Shown here: in pieces, positions 15,901 through 23,487 of the stretch | Numbering within the stretch: position 1 is the stretch's first letter | Layout of the letters: each line of letters starts with the position of its first letter | From: a virus | Virus record (IMG/VR): IMGVR_UViG_3300045970_000884 | Span: 1-56,763 of that record | Reading direction: 5' to 3' (one strand) | Length of the DNA: 56,763 bases | Notes under the pieces: generated by a model | What the model was told of the DNA's origin: nothing | The model's input: only the letters and a program-made list of their open reading frames with translations | Databases searched by the model: none | Translations under genes and position numbers: made by a program

Positions 15901-18900
15901 AACTCCTTCATCTTGAGGCCGAGGAGAACAGGCACAGGTCCGGGCTGGTTGCCGCCGCCACAGAAGATGGGGTTGGGTACCGGCTCGTCGAGCTTGATGT
16001 GGGACCACTTGTCGCCGTCGAGGCCACCGGTGAGCTGCTCATCGAAGAGGCCGCCCGGGACAGGCTTCAGGTCCTTGGAGCGGAGGGTCTTCGCTGCGTC
16101 CTTCAGTTCCCGGTTCCCGGTGAGGCGCAGGACTTCCTTGTTGGTGATGGGATGGATGCGGACGGAGGTCCCGTCCTTCGTCACGTTGACGCCAAGCCCA
16201 CGGAGCAGGCCCTCGAACTTCCGGTAGCTGAAGGGGACAGTGGGGGGCGGCGGCTCGTGCCCGTTCTGGATCATGTTCCAGAAGAGCATGTCCTGGTTGT
16301 CGCTCTTGTAGGTCGACATCTCCCGGATGTTGTGCCGGGCGTTGTGGCCGAGCAGCGAGTACATCTCGAGAGCGCCGAAGCCCTGACCGCCGTGCTCGCC
16401 GCCCTTCACCGGCTGCTGGTCGGTGTCGACGGCGAGCTTCCGCCCGTTGACGTCCGTCCCTCCGCCTCGAGCCGAGACCTTCTTCTCCACCTGGTGCTTC
16501 AGCTTCAGGACGTACTGAGGACCGACCAGCACGGAGCCGAGGGCGCGGCGAGTATCGCTCGGGTCGTAGACAGTCTCCTCGTCCGTGATCCCGTGAGCCT
16601 TCAGCTCCTTCTCCAGCTTGGTGCGGTGGTCGGAGTGGGCGTCACCGAAGTTGTCGACGATGTAGGGCTTGCCCGTCTTCTCGGCGATCTTCCCTGCGGC
16701 AGTCTCCAGCATCTGGCCGGGGTTGATGCGGGAGGGGATGCCTGACGGATTGAGGAGGACGTGCAGCGACTCCCGCTCCCCCTTGGCGTTCTTCGTGAAG
16801 GGCATCTCGTGGTCAGGCAGGATCAGCGAGACGATGCCCTTGTTGCCGTGCCGGCCGGTGAGCTTGTCGCCGATGACGACGGGCTCGTCGGTGCGGACGT
16901 AGACGCGCACGCCGCGGCCCTGCGGGTCGTGCACCACCTTGGTGACGGTTCCCTCGTGGTCCTCGTCCCAGACCATCGACTTGTTCTTCACCGGCTTGAA
17001 GGCGCGCTTGTTGCCGTAGGCCGACATGAGCGACGCCTTCTTGGTGTCGTTCTTCCCGATGGCGGCGACGAGCACCTGGCCTGGCTTCACCTTGGTGCCG
17101 ACCTTCACGACGCCGTTGTCCTCGAGGGCGTCGAGGTACGCCTTGGGCATGGCCTGCGACTCCGAGATGGCCCACGCCTGGTACTTCGCCTTGCCGATGT
17201 GGTCGTTGTCGGGGTCGATCTCGACGATCTTCTTGTGCAGGTGCTCGGAGGTCAGTTTCTTCGCCGCGCTCTCCGAGATGACGATGCCGTCCTCGAAGTT
17301 GTAGCCCTTGTACGGGATGTAGCCGACCCGCAGGTTGGTACCGATGGCGAGGCTGCCGTCCTTGGTGAAGTTGTTGTCGGCTACCACCTGGCCCTTGCGA
17401 ACCTTGTCGCCGACCTTCACGGTCAGGTCCGAGTGCAGCATCCCCTTCGCATCGTTCAGGGGGAAGTTGTTGTAGAGGTGGACCTCATGCTTCTTGCCGT
17501 CGTCTCCAGCGATGTGAACGACGTCTCCCTTGATGGACGAGACCTTCCCCGCGGCGGGCGCACGGGAGGCGATGAAGTGCCCCAAGAGCTTCTCGAAGGT
17601 GTGCTCGGGATCGCCATGGTCCGTCTTCGACTGAACCAGCGGCACCTCTCGGTGCTTCAGGCCGATGGCCTGCTCCATCTGCTTGTCGGCCATCATGATG
17701 CGGTTGCCGTTGTCGGCCGACAGGAAGGGGACGAGGTTGGAGGCGTAGTTCCACATGCCCTTGGTGGAGGGCATGACGTAGCGCGAGTCCTTGAAGGGCT
17801 TGTTGACGATGTCGCCGCCAGAGGTCTTGGTGCGGACCGTGGCGGAGATGGGCTTGGGCTTGCCGTCGACCCAGGTCACCTGGTCCGGGAGCACGGCATC
17901 TGCCCCGTGGAAGTCGACGGCGTTCACCCAGGTGGACTTCCCTGTGTGAGTGTCGAAGACGGGGATCTCGAGGTCCTTCCCGTTCTTCCGGACGTGGGAA
18001 GCGAGGTGGAGGGTGATGCCGATCTTCTCGCCTTCCGGCGTGTGCATCGGGTCCAGGAAGCCGAAGTGGCTCTGGTTGATGGTCTGCATCCCCTCGGTGA
18101 GGGAGTTCTCGCTCTTGATGCCGCCGAAGTCCCGCGACATGAGCGTGGTCTTGCGGTGGGCTGAGAGCATCTGGATGGGGTTGGTCTGCTCGGACCGTTC
18201 CGCCACCGAGCCGCCCTTCGTGAAGAACTCGCCCACCGGGCGGCCGAAGAGGTTGGAGGCGACGATGTCTCGGACCGACTGCTTCTGGTCGATGGTCTGG
18301 CGAAGCCTGGGCCGGATGGTACGCGCGCCGGCGCGGAGGATCTTCTCGGGGATGAAGTCCTCGATGCTGGCAGTCTCCTTGAAGGCGAGGCTGTCGCGGT
18401 CGTCGGGCTGGTGCGTGCCGCGAGAGACACCGAGCAGCTTGTGCGCCGCCTGGAGCAGGGTCTTCCCGGTCACCGCCTCGTGCGCTTCCCCGAGCGTGAG
18501 CTTCGTGGTGTCGGGGCGGACGGAGAGCTGGTTGAAGAAGGAGTTGACGTGCTTGTGCAGGTCGTCGGGGGAGAGGTCAGCAGGTACAGGCTCCTCGGAG
18601 ACCAGCTTCACGAGCTTGGCGAGAGAGCCATTGAACTTCTCGTCGGTCTTCGGCTTGTTGGCCTCGAAGAGTGCCTTGCCCCAGCTCTTCTCGATGTCGT
18701 CGTCCGCCACCCCGAGGCTCTTCATGATCGGGTAGAGCGGGATGTGGGAGTTGCCGTACTTCATCGACAGCTTGCGCTTCACGGGGTCGAGGTGGACCGA
18801 GAAGGGGCGACCACCCTTCGCCAGGTTGAACTCCGACTCGAGCTCACCGTTGTCCTGCACCCGGGCGTAGATGCCGCTCTTCAGGCGGAACAGGTGGTCG

Positions 18901-19244
18901 ACCTGGTACTCGCTGCCGTTGACGATGTAGCTGTAGCGGTTGGTCAGCTTGGGGAGCCGGGCGAGGATGGAGCCCTTCGTCTCGTCGATCACCTTGCCCG
19001 TGGTGTTGTCCACGAGCTTCATGTCGGCCTTGATGGGGACGCCCCAGGTTCCGTCCTTGTCCTTCACCTCGGTCTGCGAAGAGACGTCGTCGGACTTGAG
19101 GTTGTCCTCGACGCGCAGGTTGGTGAGGTGGATGCTTTGCTTCCTGCCAGCGTACTTGCCGTCTGGGAAGTAGGACTTGATGGCTTCGAGCGTGTTCTTC
19201 TTGAGCGACTCGAAGGCCTGCTCAGGCTGGATGTTCTCGTCCAA
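12933..19244 (-). CDS. Single-chain DNA-dependent RNA polymerase (fused beta-beta')
   Basis: A 2,103-residue protein that fuses a bacterial-type beta subunit (about 1-1030) to beta' (about 1045-2103) and should make phage RNA. Beta hallmarks are HTPEGEKIG near 403, GYNFED 647-652 and GRHGNKG 797-803, with LNPSGIPSR-type and GEHGGQGFG blocks. Beta' hallmarks are LLKRDPVLHKFG, the catalytic NADFDGD at 1414-1420 with D1416, D1418 and D1420, GEPSTQLSMRAFHTGG at 1834-1849 (trigger loop region), and a second zinc site of C1737, C1799, C1806 and C1809. The first zinc domain of beta' is missing around 1066. The start is TTG 19244 with a weak AAGGG; no ATG or GTG is available before an in-frame stop. 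No alpha, omega or sigma is seen. Confidence 0.93.
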   Translation of the reverse strand: MDENIQPEQAFESLKKNTLEAIKSYFPDGKYAGRKQSIHLTNLRVEDNLKSDDVSSQTEVKDKDGTWGVPIKADMKLVDNTTGKVIDETKGSILARLPKLTNRYSYIVNGSEYQVDHLFRLKSGIYARVQDNGELESEFNLAKGGRPFSVHLDPVKRKLSMKYGNSHIPLYPIMKSLGVADDDIEKSWGKALFEANKPKTDEKFNGSLAKLVKLVSEEPVPADLSPDDLHKHVNSFFNQLSVRPDTTKLTLGEAHEAVTGKTLLQAAHKLLGVSRGTHQPDDRDSLAFKETASIEDFIPEKILRAGARTIRPRLRQTIDQKQSVRDIVASNLFGRPVGEFFTKGGSVAERSEQTNPIQMLSAHRKTTLMSRDFGGIKSENSLTEGMQTINQSHFGFLDPMHTPEGEKIGITLHLASHVRKNGKDLEIPVFDTHTGKSTWVNAVDFHGADAVLPDQVTWVDGKPKPISATVRTKTSGGDIVNKPFKDSRYVMPSTKGMWNYASNLVPFLSADNGNRIMMADKQMEQAIGLKHREVPLVQSKTDHGDPEHTFEKLLGHFIASRAPAAGKVSSIKGDVVHIAGDDGKKHEVHLYNNFPLNDAKGMLHSDLTVKVGDKVRKGQVVADNNFTKDGSLAIGTNLRVGYIPYKGYNFEDGIVISESAAKKLTSEHLHKKIVEIDPDNDHIGKAKYQAWAISESQAMPKAYLDALEDNGVVKVGTKVKPGQVLVAAIGKNDTKKASLMSAYGNKRAFKPVKNKSMVWDEDHEGTVTKVVHDPQGRGVRVYVRTDEPVVIGDKLTGRHGNKGIVSLILPDHEMPFTKNAKGERESLHVLLNPSGIPSRINPGQMLETAAGKIAEKTGKPYIVDNFGDAHSDHRTKLEKELKAHGITDEETVYDPSDTRRALGSVLVGPQYVLKLKHQVEKKVSARGGGTDVNGRKLAVDTDQQPVKGGEHGGQGFGALEMYSLLGHNARHNIREMSTYKSDNQDMLFWNMIQNGHEPPPPTVPFSYRKFEGLLRGLGVNVTKDGTSVRIHPITNKEVLRLTGNRELKDAAKTLRSKDLKPVPGGLFDEQLTGGLDGDKWSHIKLDEPVPNPIFCGGGNQPGPVPVLLGLKMKEFEDVMAGKHSIGGLTGGAAVEAALKKVDVHKEVDALKRALPGLRADELDRANKKLKYLLALKDLDLKPHDAYMMHYVPVVPPKFRPASATPSGDVNYSPLNGHYKNISLINEHLRNFDSAHFDDKHKQPLRTQLWDAMKALQAVGTHREVYDTDQSGDRALKGILDIIGGKPGVEQPKEGYFQSKLVKRRQNLSVRSTIVPEPKLGIDEVGLPKGAAMEMYKPYVVAQLQKWNFHPLAAQDEIKKMTPIAFRALEKVVVDRPLLLKRDPVLHKFGVMAFKPKLVEGKAIQIHPLVCGGFNADFDGDTMAGTIPMSREAVEEAKKLFPSNNLFSPTNYGAMYLPANEALLGLHLLSKWGKKTGKTFANTTELNKAVDEGHADVTDVVHLKGMKEPTTLGRLLLESRLPRGYSQNSKVLHNSEFEFSKRELKKMAPEIANKHRDHYANTVDSLKNLGNEWSYKLGFSIGLKDLKTIPQRDAIIGRAEKKVHELSSKGEAHDADVIRIYQGATGEIEEAQKLLHGGPTQGDHRLAQMVFSGARGDASQLRQMIAAPMLVESSSGKVVPYPLKRSFAEGLDIGDFWMYQHGARKGMIQKGRGTADPGAITKDIINASMSTLIVSPDCGTKEGVHMKVNDEDIHDRYLAAPYKLKDGTHIKAGELLTPAVLSRLKNSKIETVSVRSALKCAHGDGMCAKCFGLNESGVLHSNGTNIGILASQAMGEPSTQLSMRAFHTGGVAGSAAGKSMDAITRLRNLLEMPKRIRDEATVSMATGKVSAVRKDPAGGADIIVTSYHNDQPVETKHYIPRHLINEDIKVGSQVKRGDKLSGGFVNPHRLLESTKSIHAVQNYLTDELHDGLFKGLGVRRRNIEVAVRNITNLTKVKDPGHSEWLPGDILPRSVVEEHNRTKGEKEAPVIHEPVLKGVGEIPRNITTDWMARLNYQNLHSTVRGAAAMAQKSNIHGSHPIPGLAYGAEFGRPPADLKSKKPHVY

Positions 19245-19383
19245 GGGTCTGCCCTTCGCGAAAGGGAGCTGACGTAGCTCCAGAGTACGCTACCTCGACG
19301 CATGCGAGGTCTTCGCGGCCTCTAGTTGCTTCGAGGATAGCGGCCAAGCGTTCGATACGTCAAACGAAATGCCCAGAACTCTA

Positions 19384-19392
19384 GGGATAAGG
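19384..19392 (+). promoter_or_regulatory. GGGATAAGG motif, candidate phage promoter (copy d)
   Basis: GGGATAAGG lies in the 194-base divergent gap between the RNA polymerase start (19244) and the first plus gene (19439). It is 47 bases before the ATG. The rest of this gap holds short GC-rich inverted repeats and no other feature I can name. Confidence 0.45.
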
Positions 19393-19438
19393 AGTTGTCG
19401 GAGTAGATGTTAGTCTCTCACGCCCGAAAGGAGGTGCG

Positions 19439-19630
19439 ATGCTTCCGACGCAGTCGTCGTTGTGGGAAGACGAGAAGCAGGACGCACTTCTCGGCAAGAT
19501 GTTTCCCCCCAAGCAACCCACACCCAACCCCGTATCTGAAGAGGATTCTTCCTCATGCGTCTCTTCGTGTTTACGTTCTTCGGCCGAATCTTCAGCATGC
19601 TCATCCAGCGCGTCACGCAGGCGATCCTGA
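19439..19630 (+). CDS. Small Ser-rich protein, uncertain
   Basis: A possible 63-residue protein preceded by an ideal AAAGGAGG ribosome site seven bases upstream of the ATG, which is the main evidence for translation. The first 38 residues are charged and Pro-rich. The last 25 are almost all Ser, Ala, Cys and Arg, and overlap another small reading frame, so that part looks like a shadow. Either this frame is the real gene and the overlap is tolerated, or it is a leader for the gene at 19555. Confidence 0.4.
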   Translation: MLPTQSSLWEDEKQDALLGKMFPPKQPTPNPVSEEDSSSCVSSCLRSSAESSACSSSASRRRS

Positions 19631-19665
19631 ACCTCATCGCCTCGAGGCTGGGCATCCCGGCCTAG
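19555..19665 (+). CDS. 36-residue hydrophobic peptide, uncertain
   Basis: A peptide beginning MRLFVFTFFGRIFSMLIQRV and ending LGIPA. It is an amphipathic or membrane-associated helix with Arg on one face. A GAGGA element lies about nine bases upstream. It overlaps the 63-residue frame in a different frame, and the next gene begins two bases after its stop. Small membrane-active early peptides are common in phages, but the function here is unknown. Confidence 0.45.
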   Translation: MRLFVFTFFGRIFSMLIQRVTQAILNLIASRLGIPA

Positions 19666-19666
19666 T

Positions 19667-20152
19667 ATGGACCACCCCACCAAGACAGCGGCCTGCCCTC
19701 TCTACTTCCGTTCCAATGGAGGGCAGTTCACAGCGCTCGGTCTTCCTATCGTGGGAGGTCGTGCACTCCTCCAGGAGAACGAACAGGTGGAGGTGGATGC
19801 AGAAGGCAACCCGCTGTACCTCGAAGAGCATCGAGTCTTCCAAGAAATGCTGTGCGGACAGGCCTTCGATTGCTTGAGCTGTGAGCTCCTTCAGCAGTGG
19901 ATCGCTGGAGAGGAAAGCAAAGGTTGGACCCCCAGCTGGGAGTGCTTCATCTGCCTCAATGAGTCCTGGAGGCACGAGAAGGACAACCCCAAAGTGGAGC
20001 GCAACATCGCAGGCTTCTACCACGCTGGCCGAGACCCGTCTCTGGACCCAGGTGACGAGGACTACGACCCAGACAAGCGCCTGCTCCCTGGCTGCATGTC
20101 TTGTGGTCGAGGCTCCTCACTCCTTCAACTCGTTCTACGGAGAGCACGCTGA
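19667..20152 (+). CDS. Cysteine-pair protein, unknown
   Basis: A 161-residue acidic protein with three Cys pairs: CLSC near residue 68, CFIC near residue 94, and CMSC near residue 145. These could bind one or two zinc ions. The sequence otherwise has no domain I recognise. It follows the small 36-codon frame by one base and is followed by a possible 19-codon frame through TGATG. It belongs to the plus-strand group downstream of the GGGATAAGG motif at 19384. Confidence 0.6.
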   Translation: MDHPTKTAACPLYFRSNGGQFTALGLPIVGGRALLQENEQVEVDAEGNPLYLEEHRVFQEMLCGQAFDCLSCELLQQWIAGEESKGWTPSWECFICLNESWRHEKDNPKVERNIAGFYHAGRDPSLDPGDEDYDPDKRLLPGCMSCGRGSSLLQLVLRRAR

Positions 20153-20211
20153 TGAGCAAGCCGAGTCGCAGGGTCTGGTTCCCTGCCCTACTCGCGGAGG
20201 CACATGGCTAA
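20152..20211 (+). CDS. Possible 19-residue leader peptide
   Basis: ATG 20152 overlaps the preceding stop as TGATG and opens 19 codons that end over the start of the next gene. It may only carry ribosomes into that gene. The evidence is positional and weak. Confidence 0.2.
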   Translation: MSKPSRRVWFPALLAEAHG

Positions 20212-20692
20212 CCCTCCGCCGTTCTACCCAAGGGCAGCAGGACAACCAGCACCCCTGCCTTCTGCCCCAGCACCGTACTACCCGCCTTCTGCTTACCTTC
20301 CGCCACCGCCGGCGCCGTGCCACCCTCCCCCACGGCCCGAGCTGTCCCGCCAGCCTGCTGTCGAGCAGCTGGAGTGTGACCACTGCGGCGGAGTCATCAT
20401 GCCGGAAGAGCAGGCGGTCGAGCTCTACATCGGGATGAGCGGAATCAACCAGCAGACGGGGCTAGCCGCCGTCGTCGATGATCCTCGGTGCGCCGATGAG
20501 ATGAACACCTTCCGCTTCCATGAAGGGCGCTGCATGGTCGAGTGGTACGCGGAGACCTACTGCCCCGACGAGTGGTACGAGACCATCAGCCAGCTGGCGA
20601 TGGAGATGGCCCAGGAGTCCCTGGAAGAGATGGAGGAAGAGAAACAGGAGGAGGCCAGGCTCAAGCAGCGACTAGAGGATCCTAGCGCATGA
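20204..20692 (+). CDS. Proline-rich N-terminus plus zinc-like C-terminal domain, unknown
   Basis: A 162-residue protein. Residues 2-52 are mostly Pro, Ala and Tyr, a disordered segment. A CDHCGG pair follows near residue 58, with single Cys residues near 96, 109 and 120 that could complete a metal site. The last 30 residues form a highly charged helix. A GGAGG ribosome site lies just upstream. The stop overlaps the next gene by ATGA. It resembles other phage proteins that pair a disordered tail with a metal-binding module, but I cannot assign a function. Confidence 0.6.
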   Translation: MANPPPFYPRAAGQPAPLPSAPAPYYPPSAYLPPPPAPCHPPPRPELSRQPAVEQLECDHCGGVIMPEEQAVELYIGMSGINQQTGLAAVVDDPRCADEMNTFRFHEGRCMVEWYAETYCPDEWYETISQLAMEMAQESLEEMEEEKQEEARLKQRLEDPSA

Positions 20693-20907
20693 GCCTCGGC
20701 GACCAGATCTGGAAGGAAGACATCATCGACCAGGGCGACTACATGAAGGACCAAGTGAAGGTCCTCAACGACCTCGTCCAACGAGCGAGCTACCAAGGAG
20801 CGCCTCCGGCCTTGGTAGCTCGACTCACCCGCCTTCGCGACCAGTCAGCAAGCCTCTACGACGACTTGATGGATCTGCTCCCCTGCTTCCCGCAGGAACC
20901 GAAGTGA
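20689..20907 (+). CDS. Small helical acidic protein, unknown
   Basis: A 72-residue, probably all-helical protein, with the ATG overlapping the previous stop (ATGA). No domain is recognised. It ends the 19.4-20.9 kb plus-strand group and converges with a minus-strand gene 30 bases later. Confidence 0.55.
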   Translation: MSLGDQIWKEDIIDQGDYMKDQVKVLNDLVQRASYQGAPPALVARLTRLRDQSASLYDDLMDLLPCFPQEPK

Positions 20908-20930
20908 GAGAGGAGTCGGAGGCTCTTCTC
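20908..20930. terminator. Weak bidirectional hairpin between convergent genes
   Basis: An 8-bp stem with one G-T pair (GAGAGGAG/CTCTTCTC) and a 7-base loop lies between stops at 20907 and 20938. T-tracts are short, so this is a weak terminator call. Confidence 0.35.
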
Positions 20931-20937
20931 TTAGCCT

Positions 20938-21417
20938 TCAGTAGAAGACAATGCGCTGCGGGGCAACCTCCGAGGGGAGGAGCAGATCGACGCACTCACG
21001 AGTCGCGTGGTCAGCGCAGAGATGGAACTGAGGCTGCCCTCCCACGAACTCGACCAAGAAGGTGGCCGGCTCCAAGCACACCTCACAAGGCCGGGAGGCC
21101 TTGAGTGGAGTGATCGAGAGCTCCTGGTCAAGGCGGTACTCTCGGTGGCAGAGCTGCGCGTACTCCCTCGTCGAGTGCCCATCGAGGTGGTACTTCTGCT
21201 GCCACTTCCGACGCGACTCCTGCTGATCGAAGAGGCTCTTGCCGTAGTACTTCCCGTGCTTCTTGTTGAGCTCGTCGAGGGTGTACTCGTCCCAGCCCGC
21301 ACAGTAGCCGGCCAGTACGACCAACCCGTCCCCCTGCTCGACGACGTAGTCCCAGACAGGGAGGTCCCCTTCTGACAGGGACCTCTCCCTGGCGTAGAAC
21401 ACTTCGGCCTTGGACAC
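20938..21417 (-). CDS. Small protein with paired cysteines, unknown
   Basis: A 159-residue protein starting at GTG 21417. A charged N-terminal domain is followed by CEVC near residue 111 and Cys/His residues near 133-137 (HLCADH), a likely zinc site in the C-terminal third. It is the last gene of a minus-strand group that begins at 27508. No family is recognised. Confidence 0.6.
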   Translation of the reverse strand: MSKAEVFYARERSLSEGDLPVWDYVVEQGDGLVVLAGYCAGWDEYTLDELNKKHGKYYGKSLFDQQESRRKWQQKYHLDGHSTREYAQLCHREYRLDQELSITPLKASRPCEVCLEPATFLVEFVGGQPQFHLCADHATRECVDLLLPSEVAPQRIVFY

Positions 21418-21426
21418 GCCCTACCT

Positions 21427-23487
21427 CTAGACGCCGACCGGAGACTGCCGCCTCTCGGGCTTCTGCTGCGGCAGCGGGCTCTGCACGGGATCGAGCGGCT
21501 TGGCCTGGGAACCCTGTTCGCTCTGGAGCATCCGGATGACGAGCGAGTAGAGCTGGGGGTTGGACATCTTCATCGTCTGGAGCGCGAGGCTCTTCTTCGC
21601 GCCGGAGGGGTCCTGCTTCTCCGTCTCCTGGATCGCGATCACGGCACGGCGAGCGAGGTAGAGGAGGTTCATCCCGCCACCCGTCTGGCCCTGCGTGATG
21701 GGGCTCTGCATCTCCTGCGGGACGCCCTCGGTCGGGGCCTGCTGGGCGTTTTCGGGGGAGACTGTGGCGTTCTCCGGCATCCCGGGAGCCGCCTGCTCCC
21801 CGCCCATCATCTCGCCCTGCTGGCCAGGCTGCCCACCCTCGGCACCCGGCTGTGCCCCGGGCTGGCCCCCAGGAGCGCCAGGCTGCCCGCCGGCTGCACC
21901 CTCTGCACCGGGCATCGCCATCCCCTTGGCCATCATCTCCTGCTGCACCTCGGCCTGGGCCTTCATCTGGATGGCCTGAGCCTCTGCCTGCACCTGAGCC
22001 TGCGCGATTGTCATCTTGCGCTGGTACTCGAGCTGGCGGTCCATCTCGATGTTCTTCCTCTGCTCCTCGACCGCTGGATCCTGGTCAGCCTCCTGGAGCA
22101 GGGTGACGTCGGAGATCTTCTGGGCCTGGTTGAGCTGGAAGAGGAAGGCGGTGCGCTGGAGGTCGTCCGCCATCTTGAAGCGCTTCATGTGGGCGCGCAC
22201 GGGCTTCCAGCCCATGTAGTTGGCGATGCGCCGGATCACGAAGTTGTTGAGCATGTTCTCGTGGTCGACGCGGTAGCCGATGAAGGAGTTCTCCAGCATC
22301 CGCATGGAGACGTTGGAGCCGCTGTACTGGAGGCCGCCGAAGACGAACTCCCGCGGCACGCCCATACCGGCCACGATCTGGTCGGACCAGGCCTGCATCT
22401 CCTGGTGCAGCATGAGCGCCTTCCCGTCGCCGCCGATGGTCTCGTTGCCAATGGGCAGGGGCAGGATGGGGATGTAGTTGTTGTCGTACTTCCACTTCGC
22501 GATCTCGCCCTCGACCCGGCTCTTCCAGGAGTCGAGGTTGATCGTGGTGTAGGGGTCGGAGGTGTTGGACCCGGCCTGCGGGAAGAGGATGCGCAGCGGG
22601 ACGATGTGCTCCTGCGCGATGGCCTCCTGCGCCTTGCGCAGCACCTGGAGGTAGAAGGTGTCCTTGAGGACGGGGAAGATGAGCGGCATCCCCCAGCCGT
22701 TGTCCTTCTGGCTGATGATGGGGCGCTTGAAGACGAAGATGTTCTCGTCGGCGAAGCGGACGAACTTGTTGCGCCGGAGCGCCTCGACGAAGACGTCGGG
22801 GATGGTGTCGAGCAGGGTCTTCTTGCCGAGCAGCAGGTCGTTGCGGACCTGGAGCGGGAGCTCGAAGGTGTAGATGGGGTCCGTGCCAGCGAAGCCAGGG
22901 TCGACGTGGACGTACTCCGGATTCCACCGCATGAGGCGGATGCGGCGCAGGTCCTTCTCGTAGAAGTCCTGCACCTTCGCCGGCGCCGTCGTCCCGCACT
23001 TGTCGCACTGGATGATGTAGTCCAGGTTGCGCCACTTGTAGACGGTCTTCTTGGCCTGCACCTTGTGCTTGCAGTGGCGGCACTGGAGCCACTTCGTGAA
23101 GGGGAAGTGGATGGTGGTGATGCAGATGCCGTAGGCGAAGTAGTCGATCCCCACTTCGATCTGGAAGGGCCGGTAGCGCAGGTGGCTGCCCAGCATCTCC
23201 TCCCACTTCTCCTTCACCTGCTGGTCCTTCTCGTCGATGATGATCTCGGTGATGGGGTACTCCGCCATCTTGTGCACGACCGAGTTGATGAGCGGGTTCG
23301 TCAGGTAGTAGAAGCGGCACCAGTGCAGCAGCTTCTTCTGGTCCGGCGGCAGGTAGGTCTGGCCGAGGTCGAAGAAGGGCGACGGGTAGCGGACGCCGCT
23401 GCGCCCCATGCCATCGGCCGTGCGGCCGCGCTGCCCGCTGAAGCGGGAGGTTCCACCGAAGCCGAGGCTGAGGTTGTCGTAGGCCAT
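21427..23487 (-). CDS. Portal protein
   Basis: A 686-residue protein that should form the ring through which DNA enters the head and to which the tail attaches. The body has the order of a phage portal: an N-terminal alpha/beta domain, a long central domain with MLHQEMQAWSDQIVAGMG followed by VPREFVFGG, and a helical stem. An inserted zinc knuckle, C136, C139, C161 and C164, lies in the wing region. The C-terminal 150 residues are Gln-, Pro- and Gly-rich and probably disordered. The ATG at 23487 overlaps the upstream stop as TGATG. Assignment is from the overall pattern and from the terminase and head neighbours. Confidence 0.8.
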   Translation of the reverse strand: MAYDNLSLGFGGTSRFSGQRGRTADGMGRSGVRYPSPFFDLGQTYLPPDQKKLLHWCRFYYLTNPLINSVVHKMAEYPITEIIIDEKDQQVKEKWEEMLGSHLRYRPFQIEVGIDYFAYGICITTIHFPFTKWLQCRHCKHKVQAKKTVYKWRNLDYIIQCDKCGTTAPAKVQDFYEKDLRRIRLMRWNPEYVHVDPGFAGTDPIYTFELPLQVRNDLLLGKKTLLDTIPDVFVEALRRNKFVRFADENIFVFKRPIISQKDNGWGMPLIFPVLKDTFYLQVLRKAQEAIAQEHIVPLRILFPQAGSNTSDPYTTINLDSWKSRVEGEIAKWKYDNNYIPILPLPIGNETIGGDGKALMLHQEMQAWSDQIVAGMGVPREFVFGGLQYSGSNVSMRMLENSFIGYRVDHENMLNNFVIRRIANYMGWKPVRAHMKRFKMADDLQRTAFLFQLNQAQKISDVTLLQEADQDPAVEEQRKNIEMDRQLEYQRKMTIAQAQVQAEAQAIQMKAQAEVQQEMMAKGMAMPGAEGAAGGQPGAPGGQPGAQPGAEGGQPGQQGEMMGGEQAAPGMPENATVSPENAQQAPTEGVPQEMQSPITQGQTGGGMNLLYLARRAVIAIQETEKQDPSGAKKSLALQTMKMSNPQLYSLVIRMLQSEQGSQAKPLDPVQSPLPQQKPERRQSPVGV

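Noticed and set aside
14742-18164. Two long plus-strand frames opposite the RNA polymerase
   Set aside because: They are mirror frames of a gene with unmistakable catalytic motifs and lack ribosome sites.
12933-19244. Intein inside the RNA polymerase
   Set aside because: No Hint blocks (Cys or Ser nucleophile with TxxH and terminal HN) appear within the 2,103 residues. The polymerase motifs follow each other in normal order.
12933-19244. RNA polymerase as two genes joined by an artefact
   Set aside because: The reading frame is continuous through the junction near residue 1035, with no stop, and the linker has plausible protein sequence. It remains a point for checking against reads.
20904-21104. 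66-codon plus frame after 20907
   Set aside because: It overlaps a minus-strand gene with a coherent Cys-rich protein, and the product is Arg- and Gly-rich composition noise.
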